This document shows, one piece after another, positions 24,760-33,726 of a stretch of 64,000 bases of DNA. Both the position numbers and the translations under genes were made by a program. Within the stretch, counting starts at the first letter, position 1, and each line of letters starts with the position of its first letter. The stretch is from Paenibacillus pinisoli (GTDB taxonomy: Bacteria > Bacillota > Bacilli > Paenibacillales > Paenibacillaceae): contig NZ_QXQB01000005.1 in the NCBI RefSeq assembly GCF_003605435.1, positions 338,337-402,336 of the forward strand. Reading direction: 5' to 3'. The notes beneath the pieces were generated by a model. The model was not told the origin of the DNA and made no database searches. It worked only from the letters and a program-made list of their open reading frames with translations.

Positions 24760-25329
24760 TTACAGCTCGTCGTCCAGCAGGTCGGCGTCCAGATCCTCGT
24801 AGTCGCCATCGTCATCGCCGAGGCTGAAATCCAGATCCTTGTCGTCCAGGTCGTCGCAACCGCCTGGAACAACCGCTACGCATACCTTCGTCTCGGCGAT
24901 CATCTCAACCGCGAACTCGCGCTCTACACGAACAATAACGTTTTGTCCGCTCGACGAGATATTCGCTTCGATACAATTAGGCTCCTGGAGCACTTCCGCA
25001 GACACTTCCTCCGTGGAAACCCTATGTTTAGGATCTACATACGAGAGCGGTACATTTTCGACGAATTGTACGGATTCTTTGGCTACATCTGTTTGCGAGT
25101 TCTTGTTGTACGAATACCAAATGTTGATATCGTAAGTACCGATCACCTCAATACCGTCGCCCGAACGAACCGCTTCATACTGATGGTTGATGATCCATGC
25201 GCCCAAAATGCTGGTCGGATGGTGAGGCGGTGTAACGGTATGGGTTACAGTGGAAAACTTACGACCTTTGCCGCAGACAGCTTTAGTAATAATTTCTCTG
25301 CACTGTAGCTGTTTATCTGCAATAGTCAT
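24760..25329 (-). CDS. cotE: Spore coat morphogenetic protein CotE
   Basis: 189 residues from ATG 25329 with GGAGG eight bases upstream. CotE assembles the outer spore coat. The core is recognisable by QCREIITKAVCGKGRKFS, THTVTPPHHPTSILGAWIINH, YDINIWYSYNKNSQTDVA and VPLSYVD. The tail from about residue 160 is almost all Asp/Glu/Leu, as in other CotE proteins. A CATACACT sequence (minus strand, 25371-25364), about 35 bases before the start, resembles a sigma-E -10; no clear -35 is visible. Confidence 0.95.
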   Translation of the reverse strand: MTIADKQLQCREIITKAVCGKGRKFSTVTHTVTPPHHPTSILGAWIINHQYEAVRSGDGIEVIGTYDINIWYSYNKNSQTDVAKESVQFVENVPLSYVDPKHRVSTEEVSAEVLQEPNCIEANISSSGQNVIVRVEREFAVEMIAETKVCVAVVPGGCDDLDDKDLDFSLGDDDGDYEDLDADLLDDEL

Positions 25330-25597
25330 TGATTTAACCTCCTCCATACAATCATTCAATTAAAGTGTATGCAGGTCATAGGCGTTTGTTGATTAAACGA
25401 GTCTAAACAACGAAATTTATTTTACATGCCTCCTGCGGCAAAGCGCCATTCCCCGCAGGAAACGAAAGCAAGGCCGTCGGTAACATTCCTTCTGGTACAT
25501 CTATATTCATCCATCGGCTGAAATATGAAAAAACCTCAAGCGCGGCCGTTCAAAGCCGAGCGATTCGGATGCTTTACAAATGATATTGTAATGAAAT

Positions 25598-25620
25598 AAG
25601 CGGCTCAATTCGAGCCGCTT
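25598..25620 (-). terminator. Hairpin at the end of the aromatic acid exporter-like gene
   Basis: AAGCGGCTC and GAGCCGCTT with a five-base loop overlap the stop codon on the minus strand. Only a short, interrupted T-run follows, so efficiency is uncertain. Confidence 0.6.
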
Positions 25621-26594
25621 TTCCTCTTTTCCCCAGCCTCAGCTGCGGGCTTTTTCTTCATCCGCTTCGCTACAGCCAAGTAACGGTCAACCTCATGCAG
25701 CAGCGTCAGAAGCGCAGCCCGAATCTCGAATTCCTCTCTCGTCTTCGGCAGCTCCATCTCCCGGAACGAGCGCATCAGCTCGAATACCATCTCTTCTGCC
25801 TTGCCCTGATAGACTTCCGACTTGACGTCTCCGGCAAGCCGCTCCAGCAGCTCGGCGATCAGCTCGCCCTGCGGCCATTTCTCATACACGAGCGACAGCT
25901 CCGCCAGCATCTGCTGGATGGAATAAAGCTGCTGCCTGCGCATCTCGAAGTATCCCGGCCAGTAGGTTGAAGGCTCCTGATACCATAGCCTGTTCTCCGA
26001 ATTGCGGAGGGAACGCCTTGCACCGTCTTCTATAATGCGGTGAGCCTCCAGCAGCTCCGAGCCGTTCCATAGATGCGACGGATTGCGCAGCGTCGCCGCC
26101 ATCTCCCGGAAGATTGTGCTGAGCGCATGCTCCAGCTCCGAGCGTACCGCAAGCAATTCCTTCTCATCCTTGGGCATATAAATGAAATTGATCGCAGTCG
26201 CCCACCCGAGGCCGACGAACAACAGTAGAATCTCATTGCCGAGGAAGGACGGCGTAACTTGTCCATGCGTGAACAAATGAAAGACGATAACCGCGCTCGT
26301 AATGATGCCGTCCTTCAATTGGAACCTGGACAGGATCGGGAACGAAACGAGAATATAGATCGCCACAGCCCAATAGTGGAAGCCGAATACCGAGAAGATC
26401 AGCGAAGCGAAAAAAAGACCCAGCACCGAGGCGACGAACCGGGCAGAAGCGCTCTTAAGCCCCTTCTTCCGCGTCACCTCAACGCCGAGTATAGCCAGCA
26501 TGCCGGCCGATAATGCCGGCTCCAGTCCCAAATAATAAGCTGTATAGATGGCGGCGATCGCCGCAATTGCCGTCTTAATGACTCTAATGCCCAT
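25605..26594 (-). CDS. Aromatic acid exporter family protein (ArAE/FUSC type)
   Basis: 329 residues from ATG 26594 (GAGGG upstream). The first about 140 residues are membrane: KTAIAAIAAIYTAYYLGLEPALSAGMLAIL, then a VTRKKGLKSASARFVASVLGL loop-helix, and further helices around FGFHYWAVAIYILVSF. The C-terminal half is soluble and helical (RSELEHALSTIFREMAATL; REMELPKTREEFEIR). This is the YgaE/YqjA-type ArAE layout with DUF939-like features. A substrate is not known. It is a single gene between cotE and the ABC importer. Confidence 0.8.
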   Translation of the reverse strand: MGIRVIKTAIAAIAAIYTAYYLGLEPALSAGMLAILGVEVTRKKGLKSASARFVASVLGLFFASLIFSVFGFHYWAVAIYILVSFPILSRFQLKDGIITSAVIVFHLFTHGQVTPSFLGNEILLLFVGLGWATAINFIYMPKDEKELLAVRSELEHALSTIFREMAATLRNPSHLWNGSELLEAHRIIEDGARRSLRNSENRLWYQEPSTYWPGYFEMRRQQLYSIQQMLAELSLVYEKWPQGELIAELLERLAGDVKSEVYQGKAEEMVFELMRSFREMELPKTREEFEIRAALLTLLHEVDRYLAVAKRMKKKPAAEAGEKRKSGSN

Positions 26595-26637
26595 GAAGAT
26601 GCCCTCTAATCCGGTAAAATAATGTCCTCCCATCATC

Positions 26638-27534
26638 CTACCGTTCCCGCCAGCCCTCCGTCAACCGCTTCTCCAGCGCCGCGACCAGCTGATACATAAT
26701 CGTGGCGACAATCCCGATAACGACAAGGCTGGAGAGGACAAGCGTAAAGTTGAACACTTGGAATCCGTATATAATCTGGTAGCCAAGGCCGATTCTCGCC
26801 ACCAGGAATTCTCCGACGATTACGCCGACCCAGGCCAGCCCTACATTCACCTTGAGCGTAGCGATAATGACTGGAAACGAGCCGGGCAGGATGACCAGCC
26901 GGAACAGCTGGAGCCGGGACGCTCCGAACAAACGGACGACTTTAATGTAACCGGAATCGATCTCCCTGAACCGGTTGTATATATTAATGGTCGTAATAAT
27001 GACCGTAACGGATAGCGTGATCGCCACAATCGACATGAATCCCGGTCCCAGACCTACGATAAAGATCGGCCCGAGCGCTACCTTAGGCATGCTGTTGAGA
27101 ACGACAAGATAGGGATCCAGCACCCGGGAGAGGAACGGGAACCACCATAGCAGCGCCGCAATCACAGTGCCCAGGATGGTGCCAAGCGCAAAGCCGACAA
27201 CAGTCTCTGTCACGGTCGCCCCTACATGGGGCCACAGAGATCCGTCGGTTGCCGTCCGGACGATTTGCTCCAGCAGCTTGCTGGGATAGCTGAACAAGAG
27301 AGGATCGATCCACTTGTTCCTTCCCGCAGCCTCCCACAGTCCGATGAATAGCACCAGCAAGGCAAGCTGCGTTGTGCCTACCGCCCAGGACAAGGACCTG
27401 GACTTGCGTTTGTGCCTGGAGTACAGGTTATTCATCAGAGCGGCCCGGTCTTCCTTTACCCCGGACAGCTCCAGCTGCCCTGCGGACATATCCGTACGTT
27501 CATTGGACTTCTTTCCAGAATGACTGTCACTCAT
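26638..27534 (-). CDS. ABC importer permease (SsuC/TauC-like)
   Basis: 298 residues from ATG 27534 with CCAGGAGGTG upstream. A polar N-terminal about 50 residues precedes six membrane segments (first at LALLVLFIGLWEAAG). The EAA loop is in FGASRLQLFRLVILPGSFPVII. The family imports nitrate, sulfonates, taurine or thiamin precursors. Overlaps the ATPase gene by eight bases and acts with it and the lipoprotein upstream. Confidence 0.9.
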   Translation of the reverse strand: MSDSHSGKKSNERTDMSAGQLELSGVKEDRAALMNNLYSRHKRKSRSLSWAVGTTQLALLVLFIGLWEAAGRNKWIDPLLFSYPSKLLEQIVRTATDGSLWPHVGATVTETVVGFALGTILGTVIAALLWWFPFLSRVLDPYLVVLNSMPKVALGPIFIVGLGPGFMSIVAITLSVTVIITTINIYNRFREIDSGYIKVVRLFGASRLQLFRLVILPGSFPVIIATLKVNVGLAWVGVIVGEFLVARIGLGYQIIYGFQVFNFTLVLSSLVVIGIVATIMYQLVAALEKRLTEGWRER

Positions 27535-28321
27535 GGCTGTCACCTCCTGGCTCGACCGCATCCAGCTCCGCCCACAGCTCCTCGAATAGCGGCTGGAAGC
27601 CCGGCAGCTTGCGGGCCGTCATTGGGTCTGCGTCTCTTATCTCCGCCGGAACGGTAATTTCCTTGCGGATATGTCCCGGATTGCGGCCAAGCACGATGAC
27701 CCTGTCACTCATCGCGGCAGCTTCAGCCAAGTCGTGCGTGACAAGCACTGCCGTTTTGCCCAGCTTTCTCAGCGTCTGTACGACCAGATCCTCAAGCTGG
27801 AGCTTAATATGCAGATCCAGCGCCGAGAACGGCTCATCGAGGAGCAGCACCTCCGGCTCCGTAACCAGCGTGCGTGCCAGCGCTACCCGCTGGCGCATGC
27901 CGCCGGACAGCTCATGGGGATAACGATGCCCGGCATCGTCCAGCCCAAGCTCAGCAAGCCAGCCGTCAACCGCAGCCATCGTTGTGCGGTTCTTGGTTCC
28001 GTTAATCTCCAGCCCAATTGCGGCATTGTCCCTGATCGACCGCCATGGAAACAGAAAGTCCTGCTGCAGCATATAACCAACCTTGGGGGAAGGACCGCTT
28101 ACCCGCTCCCCTCCAAGCCATACATTCCCCATCGTTGGCGGGAACAGTCCCGCCAGCAGGCTTAGCAGCGTCGTCTTGCCGCAGCCGCTGGGTCCGACCA
28201 GACTGACGAACTCTCCTTGCGCCACGGAGAGATCGATGCCTTCTACGGCAAGCGACGCCCCTTTGTCATTCACATACACATGAGAGAGCCGCTGCAGCGC
28301 CAGCGCCGGAGTTTCCTTCAT
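27527..28321 (-). CDS. ABC importer ATPase (SsuB/TauB-like)
   Basis: 264 residues from ATG 28321 with GAGGGGG upstream. Walker A is GPSGCGKTTLL, the Q-loop LQQDFLFPW, signature LSGGMRQRVALAR, Walker B VLLLDEPFSALD and switch His in LVTHDLAEAA. It powers uptake by the adjacent permease. Its order in the operon is binding protein, ATPase, permease, with 30 bases to the first gene. Confidence 0.92.
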   Translation of the reverse strand: MKETPALALQRLSHVYVNDKGASLAVEGIDLSVAQGEFVSLVGPSGCGKTTLLSLLAGLFPPTMGNVWLGGERVSGPSPKVGYMLQQDFLFPWRSIRDNAAIGLEINGTKNRTTMAAVDGWLAELGLDDAGHRYPHELSGGMRQRVALARTLVTEPEVLLLDEPFSALDLHIKLQLEDLVVQTLRKLGKTAVLVTHDLAEAAAMSDRVIVLGRNPGHIRKEITVPAEIRDADPMTARKLPGFQPLFEELWAELDAVEPGGDSHE

Positions 28322-28351
28322 TCCATCGCCCCCTCGCATTTTTTGAATCAT

Positions 28352-29362
28352 CTACTTCACCGATGCGATAGCTTCCTTGGCAAACTCAGTATTCACCAGA
28401 ACGCTATGTTCAGGACGCTGATCCAGCTCTCCTGCGGATGTAATGACATCGAGCAAATTGTTCCATTCCGCTTCATCGACAATCGGATCAGAAGCGAATG
28501 AGCCCTGCTGTTTGTAGCGGTCAATCGAGCTGATCAGAATGTCGCGGTCCACATTCTCAAAGTACGGCAGCACAACATCGGCAATCTCTTCCGCGCTATG
28601 GTCCGCTACCCAGTTCTGCGCTTTGTAGACGGCATTCGTGAACGCCTGAACATCCTTTTTGTTCTTCTCGATAAAACTTCCTTTTGTCATGAACACTGTA
28701 TAAGGCAATAGTCCGCTCTCTGTACCGAAGGATGCCGCGACGTGCCCTCTGCCTTCCTTCTCGAAGATCGATGCCGTCGGCTCGAACAATTGCACATAGT
28801 CTCCCGTGCCCGAAGAGAAGGCAGCCGGAATGTTAGCAAAGTCGACATTCTGGATCAGCTCCAGATCATGATGCGGATCGATGCCATGCTTCTTCATGGC
28901 GAATTCCCCTGCCATCTGAGGCATGCCGCCGACTCTTTGGCCCAAGAATACGCTTCCCTTCAGCGAGTCCCAGTCGAAATTGTCGATTTTCTCGCGTGCG
29001 ACCAGGAAGGTTCCGTCCGTCTGCGTCAGCTGCGCGAAGTTGATGACCGGATCATCGGCGCCTTGCTGATACACGTAAATCGACGTTTCAGAGCCAACCA
29101 GCGCGACATCGATGACGTTCGAGAGCAGCGCTGTCATCGTCTTGTCGCCGCCCGGCGTTGTCGTCAGCTCAATCTTCAGGCCCTCCTCCTCGAAGAAGCC
29201 TTTTTCAATCGCTACGTATTGGGGCGCGTAGAAGAGCGACCTTGTCACCTCTCCGATCCGGATGAGCTTTTTATCCGAATCTCCCTTGCCGCAGCCGGCT
29301 AGCGCCGCGGTTGCTGCCAGCATCATAACCAGCAGCAGCGTGCCATATGCACGTTTGCCCAT
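28352..29362 (-). CDS. ABC substrate-binding lipoprotein (SsuA/NMT1-like)
   Basis: 336 residues from ATG 29362 with GGGAGG upstream. A lipoprotein signal ends at AALAGC. The mature part starts IRIGEVTRSLFYAPQYVAIEKGFFEEEGLKIEL (split here by residue limits: IRIGEVTRSLF then YAPQYVAIEKGFF), typical for this group. It continues with TTPGGDKTMTALLSN and VALVGSETSIYV. The ligand could be a sulfonate, nitrate-like or pyrimidine thiamin precursor. No TPP motif or other riboswitch is seen upstream, which weakens a thiamin role. Confidence 0.88.
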   Translation of the reverse strand: MGKRAYGTLLLVMMLAATAALAGCGKGDSDKKLIRIGEVTRSLFYAPQYVAIEKGFFEEEGLKIELTTTPGGDKTMTALLSNVIDVALVGSETSIYVYQQGADDPVINFAQLTQTDGTFLVAREKIDNFDWDSLKGSVFLGQRVGGMPQMAGEFAMKKHGIDPHHDLELIQNVDFANIPAAFSSGTGDYVQLFEPTASIFEKEGRGHVAASFGTESGLLPYTVFMTKGSFIEKNKKDVQAFTNAVYKAQNWVADHSAEEIADVVLPYFENVDRDILISSIDRYKQQGSFASDPIVDEAEWNNLLDVITSAGELDQRPEHSVLVNTEFAKEAIASVK

Positions 29363-29454
29363 AACTATACCTCCCGCCAAATAAACAAAAAATAGATGTA
29401 CCACAGCCTATGCGGGAGTCTCCGGCCCTGTGATAGCAAGCTTGACACGAACGC

Positions 29455-29502
29455 AAAAAAGCCGGTCCGCTCCCGTCTCAGGACGGCAGTGAACCAGCTT
29501 TC
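29455..29502 (-). terminator. Bidirectional hairpin between the carboxypeptidase and importer operon
   Basis: A long, slightly imperfect stem (AAAGCTGGTTC and CCGTC arms, minus strand) ends in six T residues. It terminates the M32 carboxypeptidase gene. Confidence 0.8.
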
Positions 29503-29521
29503 TTCTATTATATAGAAATCC

Positions 29522-31036
29522 TTACAACTTGTAGATGTCCGTATACTTCTTCGTCAAGTAATCGACGAGGTATTGCGGATCAAGAGGCTTGCCTGTAACG
29601 GCTTGCACCAGCTCGGACGGCGTACGAAGCTTGCCGTATTTGTAGATGCGCTCCGCCAGCCAATCCTTGATCGGATGCAGCTCGCCTTTGCCAACCAGCG
29701 ACCACAAGCCGGCAATCTCCAGCTCCATCGTATCCGCGAACTGAGCGGCATACATATTGCCAAGCGAATAGGATGGGAAGTAGCCGAACGCACCGCCCGA
29801 CCAGTGCACATCCTGCAGGACGCCCTCTGCGTTGTTCGGCGGCGTAATGCCCAGATATTCCTTATACTTATCGTTCCAGAGCGCAGGCAGATCGGCAGCT
29901 TTCGCGCCGCCATTGAAGATGAGCTTCTCCATCTCGTAGCGGATAATAATATGGAGGTTGTACGTCAGCTCATCAGCCTCGATGCGGATGAGCGACGGCT
30001 GCACCGTATTGTTGCCTCTATAGAACTGGTCCACCGATACGTCAAGCTGGCCCGGGAACTTCTTCTGCAATTCGCCGAAGTAGCGCTCCCAGAATGGACG
30101 GCTGCGGCCAATTACATTCTCCCAGAAGCGTGATTGCGATTCATGGATGCCCATCGATGTGCCCGTGCACAGCGTTGTATTGATCAACTCAGGCATGATG
30201 TTCTGCTCGTACAGCGCATGTCCGCCTTCATGAATGGTGCCGAACAACGCGCTGGTTACATCATTCTCCAGATAGCGGGTTGTAATGCGCACATCGCCAG
30301 GGTTCAGCCCGGTTGCGAATGGATGCGCGCTCTCGTCGAGACGGCCCGCCTCGAAGTTATAGCCCATTTGCTCCAGAATGTACAAGCTGAATTCCTTCTG
30401 AGCAGACTTGTCGAACGTCTGGCGCAGGAACGATGTATCCGGCTGGTGCGGCGATGCGGCAATGGCTGCAGACAGCGGAACCAGCTTGTCGCGCAAGCCG
30501 CCGAAGATGCTGTCGAGCTGAGCCACGGTCATTCCCGGCTCATACTGGTCAAGCAATACATCATAACGCGTATCCTTGACGCCCCACAGATCAATGAATT
30601 GATTGGTATAAGAAATTACCTTGTCCAGATAAGGCTGGAAGCCGGCATAATCGTTGTTCTCCTTTGCTTCCTCCCACTTGTTCTCAGACTGCGAAGCCAG
30701 CACGACATACTCCTGGTATAGCTTCGGCGGAATCTTCACGCTGCGGTCATAATCCTTGCGCGTCTCTGTTACGAGGCGCTGGTCAATCTCCGACAGCTCC
30801 CCGAACGCGCTCTTCTCCTCCAGCGCCGACAGCAGCTCGCCCAGCTCCGGCGATGTCGACACCTTGAACATGTCGGCAGACAGAATGCCAATCGATTCGG
30901 ACCTGGTATCCATCCCCTTACGCGGCGCTCCGGTGCGCAGATCCCAATAGAGAACGCCCAGCGCTTCCTCATAGCTTTTAATTTTATGTACGGTATCTCT
31001 GAATCGTCCAAGTACGGTTTCGTTTGCTTCCGTCAT
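29522..31036 (-). CDS. M32-family metallocarboxypeptidase (thermostable carboxypeptidase 1)
   Basis: 504 residues from ATG 31036 with GAGAGGCGG upstream. Removes C-terminal residues from peptides in the cytoplasm using a metal. The zinc motif is HEGGH in FGTIHEGGHALYEQN, with the family motif MGIHESQSRFWEN and IRYEMEKLIFNG after it. The N-terminal YWDLRTGAPRKGMDTRSE is also typical. Length agrees with the family (about 500). It is a single gene ending in a strong terminator. Confidence 0.95.
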   Translation of the reverse strand: MTEANETVLGRFRDTVHKIKSYEEALGVLYWDLRTGAPRKGMDTRSESIGILSADMFKVSTSPELGELLSALEEKSAFGELSEIDQRLVTETRKDYDRSVKIPPKLYQEYVVLASQSENKWEEAKENNDYAGFQPYLDKVISYTNQFIDLWGVKDTRYDVLLDQYEPGMTVAQLDSIFGGLRDKLVPLSAAIAASPHQPDTSFLRQTFDKSAQKEFSLYILEQMGYNFEAGRLDESAHPFATGLNPGDVRITTRYLENDVTSALFGTIHEGGHALYEQNIMPELINTTLCTGTSMGIHESQSRFWENVIGRSRPFWERYFGELQKKFPGQLDVSVDQFYRGNNTVQPSLIRIEADELTYNLHIIIRYEMEKLIFNGGAKAADLPALWNDKYKEYLGITPPNNAEGVLQDVHWSGGAFGYFPSYSLGNMYAAQFADTMELEIAGLWSLVGKGELHPIKDWLAERIYKYGKLRTPSELVQAVTGKPLDPQYLVDYLTKKYTDIYKL

Positions 31037-31160
31037 GACTTCATTCCGCCTCTCTTGCCGGCTTCGATTCCCCGGCATGCTTGATCTTGGAGTATTCACT
31101 CCTTATAATCATCTTAAACCTGCACGACCGGCATTCGCAACATGAGAAGGAGAGATATTG

Positions 31161-31496
31161 ATGCACATTACATTTACGGAATCGGCCGCGGGCCGTCTTG
31201 AGCCTCTGCTGCAGGACGGAACAGCAAAGCTCAAGCTGCTGCATGATACCGAAGGCTGCGGTTGCGTCATGAGCGGCGTTCCGGCACTTCAGCTCGTTCG
31301 CGAGGCTACCGTCGATGACAAGGAAGCGGCGGGAGATCCGTTCCCGTTCCTGTATGAGCCAAGGCATGAAGTATTTTACGAGCCGCAGCTGAAAGTCGAC
31401 TTTAATCCGGCAAGCAACAGCTTCTCCTTGCGCAGCGACAATCAGACCTACACAACGCAGCTTCGCCTTATTCCATTGCAGTCTACCGAACGCTAG
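31161..31496 (+). CDS. HesB/IscA-like iron-sulfur biosynthesis family protein (YqkB-like)
   Basis: 111 residues from ATG 31161 with GAAGGAGAGA upstream (TTG 31158 is an alternative). It starts MHITFTESAAGRLEPLL, followed by KLKLLHDTEGCGCVMSG and VDFNPASNSFSLRSDNQ. It has a CGC pair but lacks the last Cys pair of true A-type carriers, as in the short YqkB/YneR group. A role in cluster assembly is inferred from the family. It is followed by a carbonic anhydrase gene 11 bases away. Confidence 0.82.
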   Translation: MHITFTESAAGRLEPLLQDGTAKLKLLHDTEGCGCVMSGVPALQLVREATVDDKEAAGDPFPFLYEPRHEVFYEPQLKVDFNPASNSFSLRSDNQTYTTQLRLIPLQSTER

Positions 31497-31507
31497 GAGG
31501 ATATCAA

Positions 31508-32065
31508 GTGGGCAAAATCGACGACATCCTGAGCTACAACGAGCAATTCGTTGTGACCAAGGCTTACGAGCAATACGCAACAAGCAAGTTTCCCGACAAG
31601 CGAATGGTCATCTTGACCTGTATGGACACGCGGCTTACCGAGCTGCTGCCGAAGTCGATGAACCTGAAGAACGGCGACGCCAAAATCATTAAGACAGCCG
31701 GCGGGATCATCACCCAGCCCTTCGGCAGCGTCATGCGAAGCGTGCTCGTCGCCCTGTATGAGCTTCAAGCCGATGAAGTGTTCGTCGTCGGCCATCACAA
31801 TTGCGGCATGACGGGCCTTAATCCGCAGGAGATCATCCAGCATATGACCGAACGCGGCGTCCCGGAATCCACCATCGAGACGCTGAAGCATTCCGGGGTC
31901 AATCTTCTTCGCTGGCTAAGAGGCTTTGATAATGTCCGCGACAGCGTCGTAAACAGCGTAAGCATTATTCGCAATCATCCGCTGCTGCCTGCCGATATTT
32001 TGGTTCACGGCCTTATTATCGATCCCGATACAGGCGAGCTGGAGCTGGTCGACAAAGGCGAGTAA
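31508..32065 (+). CDS. Beta-class carbonic anhydrase (YtiB-like)
   Basis: 185 residues from GTG 31508 with AGGAGG upstream. Hydrates CO2 to bicarbonate. Zinc ligands are visible as CMDTR (Cys, Asp-Arg dyad) and HHNCGM (His and Cys). The segment KIIKTAGGIITQPFGSVMRS is also conserved. Size fits the short clade D/YtiB type. It forms a pair with the HesB-like gene. Confidence 0.92.
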   Translation: MGKIDDILSYNEQFVVTKAYEQYATSKFPDKRMVILTCMDTRLTELLPKSMNLKNGDAKIIKTAGGIITQPFGSVMRSVLVALYELQADEVFVVGHHNCGMTGLNPQEIIQHMTERGVPESTIETLKHSGVNLLRWLRGFDNVRDSVVNSVSIIRNHPLLPADILVHGLIIDPDTGELELVDKGE

Positions 32066-32091
32066 CGCCTTCAGGGCGCGTATGACCATTA

Positions 32092-32126
32092 AGAAGAGGG
32101 AGCAGCAAATAGCTGCTCCCTCTTCT
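32092..32126. terminator. Bidirectional terminator between carbonic anhydrase and DUF309 genes
   Basis: A perfect 15-bp stem (AGAAGAGGGAGCAGC and complement, five-base loop) separates two convergent genes. Confidence 0.85.
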
Positions 32127-32142
32127 AATACGTCATCCGTTG

Positions 32143-32673
32143 CTATAACTTTCTTCCATCACTCTGTTTCTTTAATAATGCCTCCTGCCGGGCGGCAACA
32201 ACCTCCGTCCGGTCTCTCCTCAGGTGGCGGTGAATAATATCCGCATCCCCCATCGGACTTGCGGTTCCCCATGCCACTCCGAGTTCGTCACTGGCTTGTC
32301 TGCACAGCTCCAGGAGCTCATGATCCAGCAGCTTGATCTCCATATCCTTGTAGGGCTGGCCGCTTTCTGCCCCTTCGCGCCGCTTTGCCAGCTGATGTTG
32401 AAGCGACGGCGCATCTATGCCGAGTTGCATTAGCCCCTCATCCGCCAGCTTTCTCTCCGCGCTTTTATACATCATTACTGCCCCGCGCCTATTGCCGCGC
32501 CGTTCATGATATTGTCCGACCGCAATCTGAATGAGGCCGACCCAAATATCGCTCATGCCGTCATCCGGATGCTCCTTCCAATACTCCTCCAGCAGCTCAT
32601 GGCATTCAAAATAGTCGCGATTTGCATGAAATTCAACCAGATACGCAATATAAGCATCAGGATATATGCCCAT
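32143..32673 (-). CDS. DUF309 domain protein
   Basis: 176 residues from ATG 32673 with GGAAGGAGG upstream. The DUF309 motif is FHANRDYFECHELLEEYWKEH, then GLIQIAVGQYHERRGNRRGAVMMY, giving a helical bundle with conserved His-Glu residues. The C-terminal about 60 residues are charged and less conserved. Function unknown; it stands alone and faces the carbonic anhydrase gene. Confidence 0.85.
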   Translation of the reverse strand: MGIYPDAYIAYLVEFHANRDYFECHELLEEYWKEHPDDGMSDIWVGLIQIAVGQYHERRGNRRGAVMMYKSAERKLADEGLMQLGIDAPSLQHQLAKRREGAESGQPYKDMEIKLLDHELLELCRQASDELGVAWGTASPMGDADIIHRHLRRDRTEVVAARQEALLKKQSDGRKL

Positions 32674-32808
32674 AAGAGCCTCCTTCCTGTCCGTTTCCGA
32701 AAAAAGATTAAAAAGTTTTTTAAGAATATGAAACCTTCGTTCATCTTATCCGTATTTCAGGATGATAGCAATATATGCACATCACCAAGCAGGAGGAGAA
32801 AGATCATA

Positions 32809-33264
32809 ATGAAAAAAGGAATTCTCGTAATGCTGGCTCTTACACTGTTCCTGAGCTTCGGTTTCGGACAAGTAGCAGACGCCAAACGCGGCGGCGGCTT
32901 CAAATCGCCAAAACAAAGCTTTACCCAAACGCCTAAGAAAACGGACAACGTAAACCAGTCCAATCCGGGCACGGGTTCCAAAGCGGGAGCAACTACTGGC
33001 GCTACAACTGGCGGCGCTGCCAAGTCCGGCGGTCTGTTCGGCGGCAGCAGCTTGATGAAAGGCCTTATGATCGGCGGTTTGGCGGGTATGCTGTTCGGCG
33101 GATTGTTCGGCGGCATGGGCGCTTTCGGCGAAATCTTGGGTCTGATGATCAACGTGCTGGCCATCTTTGCGGTCATTATGCTTATTCGCGTAGCCTGGGT
33201 TTACCTGCGCAACAACAAGAACAAGAACAACAATGGCACGCCTGACCAACGGAGACCTTACTAA
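32809..33264 (+). CDS. Small membrane protein with signal peptide, Tim44-like in Bacillales annotation
   Basis: 151 residues from ATG 32809 with AGGAGGAG upstream. The signal peptide (KKGILVMLALTLFLSF) ends near QVADA, leaving KRGGGFKSPKQSFTQ. A Thr/Gly/Ala linker follows, then two hydrophobic segments (SLMKGLMIGGLAGMLFGGLF and ILGLMINVLAIFAVIMLIRVAW) and an Asn/Lys tail. Short proteins of this layout (KRGGGF, GLMIGGLAG) are annotated as Tim44-like translocase subunits in Bacillales, without evidence for import. It is followed two bases later by the YxcD-like gene. Confidence 0.72.
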   Translation: MKKGILVMLALTLFLSFGFGQVADAKRGGGFKSPKQSFTQTPKKTDNVNQSNPGTGSKAGATTGATTGGAAKSGGLFGGSSLMKGLMIGGLAGMLFGGLFGGMGAFGEILGLMINVLAIFAVIMLIRVAWVYLRNNKNKNNNGTPDQRRPY

Positions 33265-33266
33265 TC

Positions 33267-33554
33267 GTGAGAATTTACACCGATGAGATTATAAATGCAG
33301 TGTGCCTGAACTACGCTGAGCGCAGAGGCGTGCAGCCTTCCGATATCGAGGTGCAGCTTTCCTGGGATGAGGAATACGGCTACACTGCAGAGCTTTGGGT
33401 TTCCGGCCGCAGCCAATATTTGATTGAATCCAACTTGCTGGAATCGATCGAGCAATACATGCATTCCCATTACAACCGCAGAGTTTTCCGCTCCGATATC
33501 AAGCTGGATATCGACGAGGATGCAGGCGAGTTTTTTGCGGAGATCGCAGAGTAA
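33267..33554 (+). CDS. YxcD-family protein (DUF2653)
   Basis: 95 residues from GTG 33267, two bases after the previous stop. It reads MRIYTDEIINAVCLNYAERR, then VQLSWDEEYGYTAELWVSGR, HYNRRVFRSDIKLDIDEDAGEFFAEI. These are the marks of the YxcD/DUF2653 family, small cytoplasmic proteins of unknown role. The tight link with the small membrane protein suggests they act together. Confidence 0.78.
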   Translation: MRIYTDEIINAVCLNYAERRGVQPSDIEVQLSWDEEYGYTAELWVSGRSQYLIESNLLESIEQYMHSHYNRRVFRSDIKLDIDEDAGEFFAEIAE

Positions 33555-33726
33555 GGACACCTAGACCACTATCAAGAAGCAGCGCTTTCGGGCGCCGCTT
33601 CTTTTTTTGTCTCCTCAAGCGGTTCATTCTCTCTCATCCTTCGATTATTCCCACTATTTTCATATGATTTTCATAGCAACTCCTCCCTCCCCTTCCGCGT
33701 CTAATAGAGTAGATTACGAGAGGAGT

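Noticed and set aside
29363..29454. Thiamin (TPP) riboswitch upstream of the SsuA-like lipoprotein gene
   Set aside because: The conserved CTGAGA and ACCTGATC-type blocks are missing, and the hairpin there fits the neighbouring gene's terminator.
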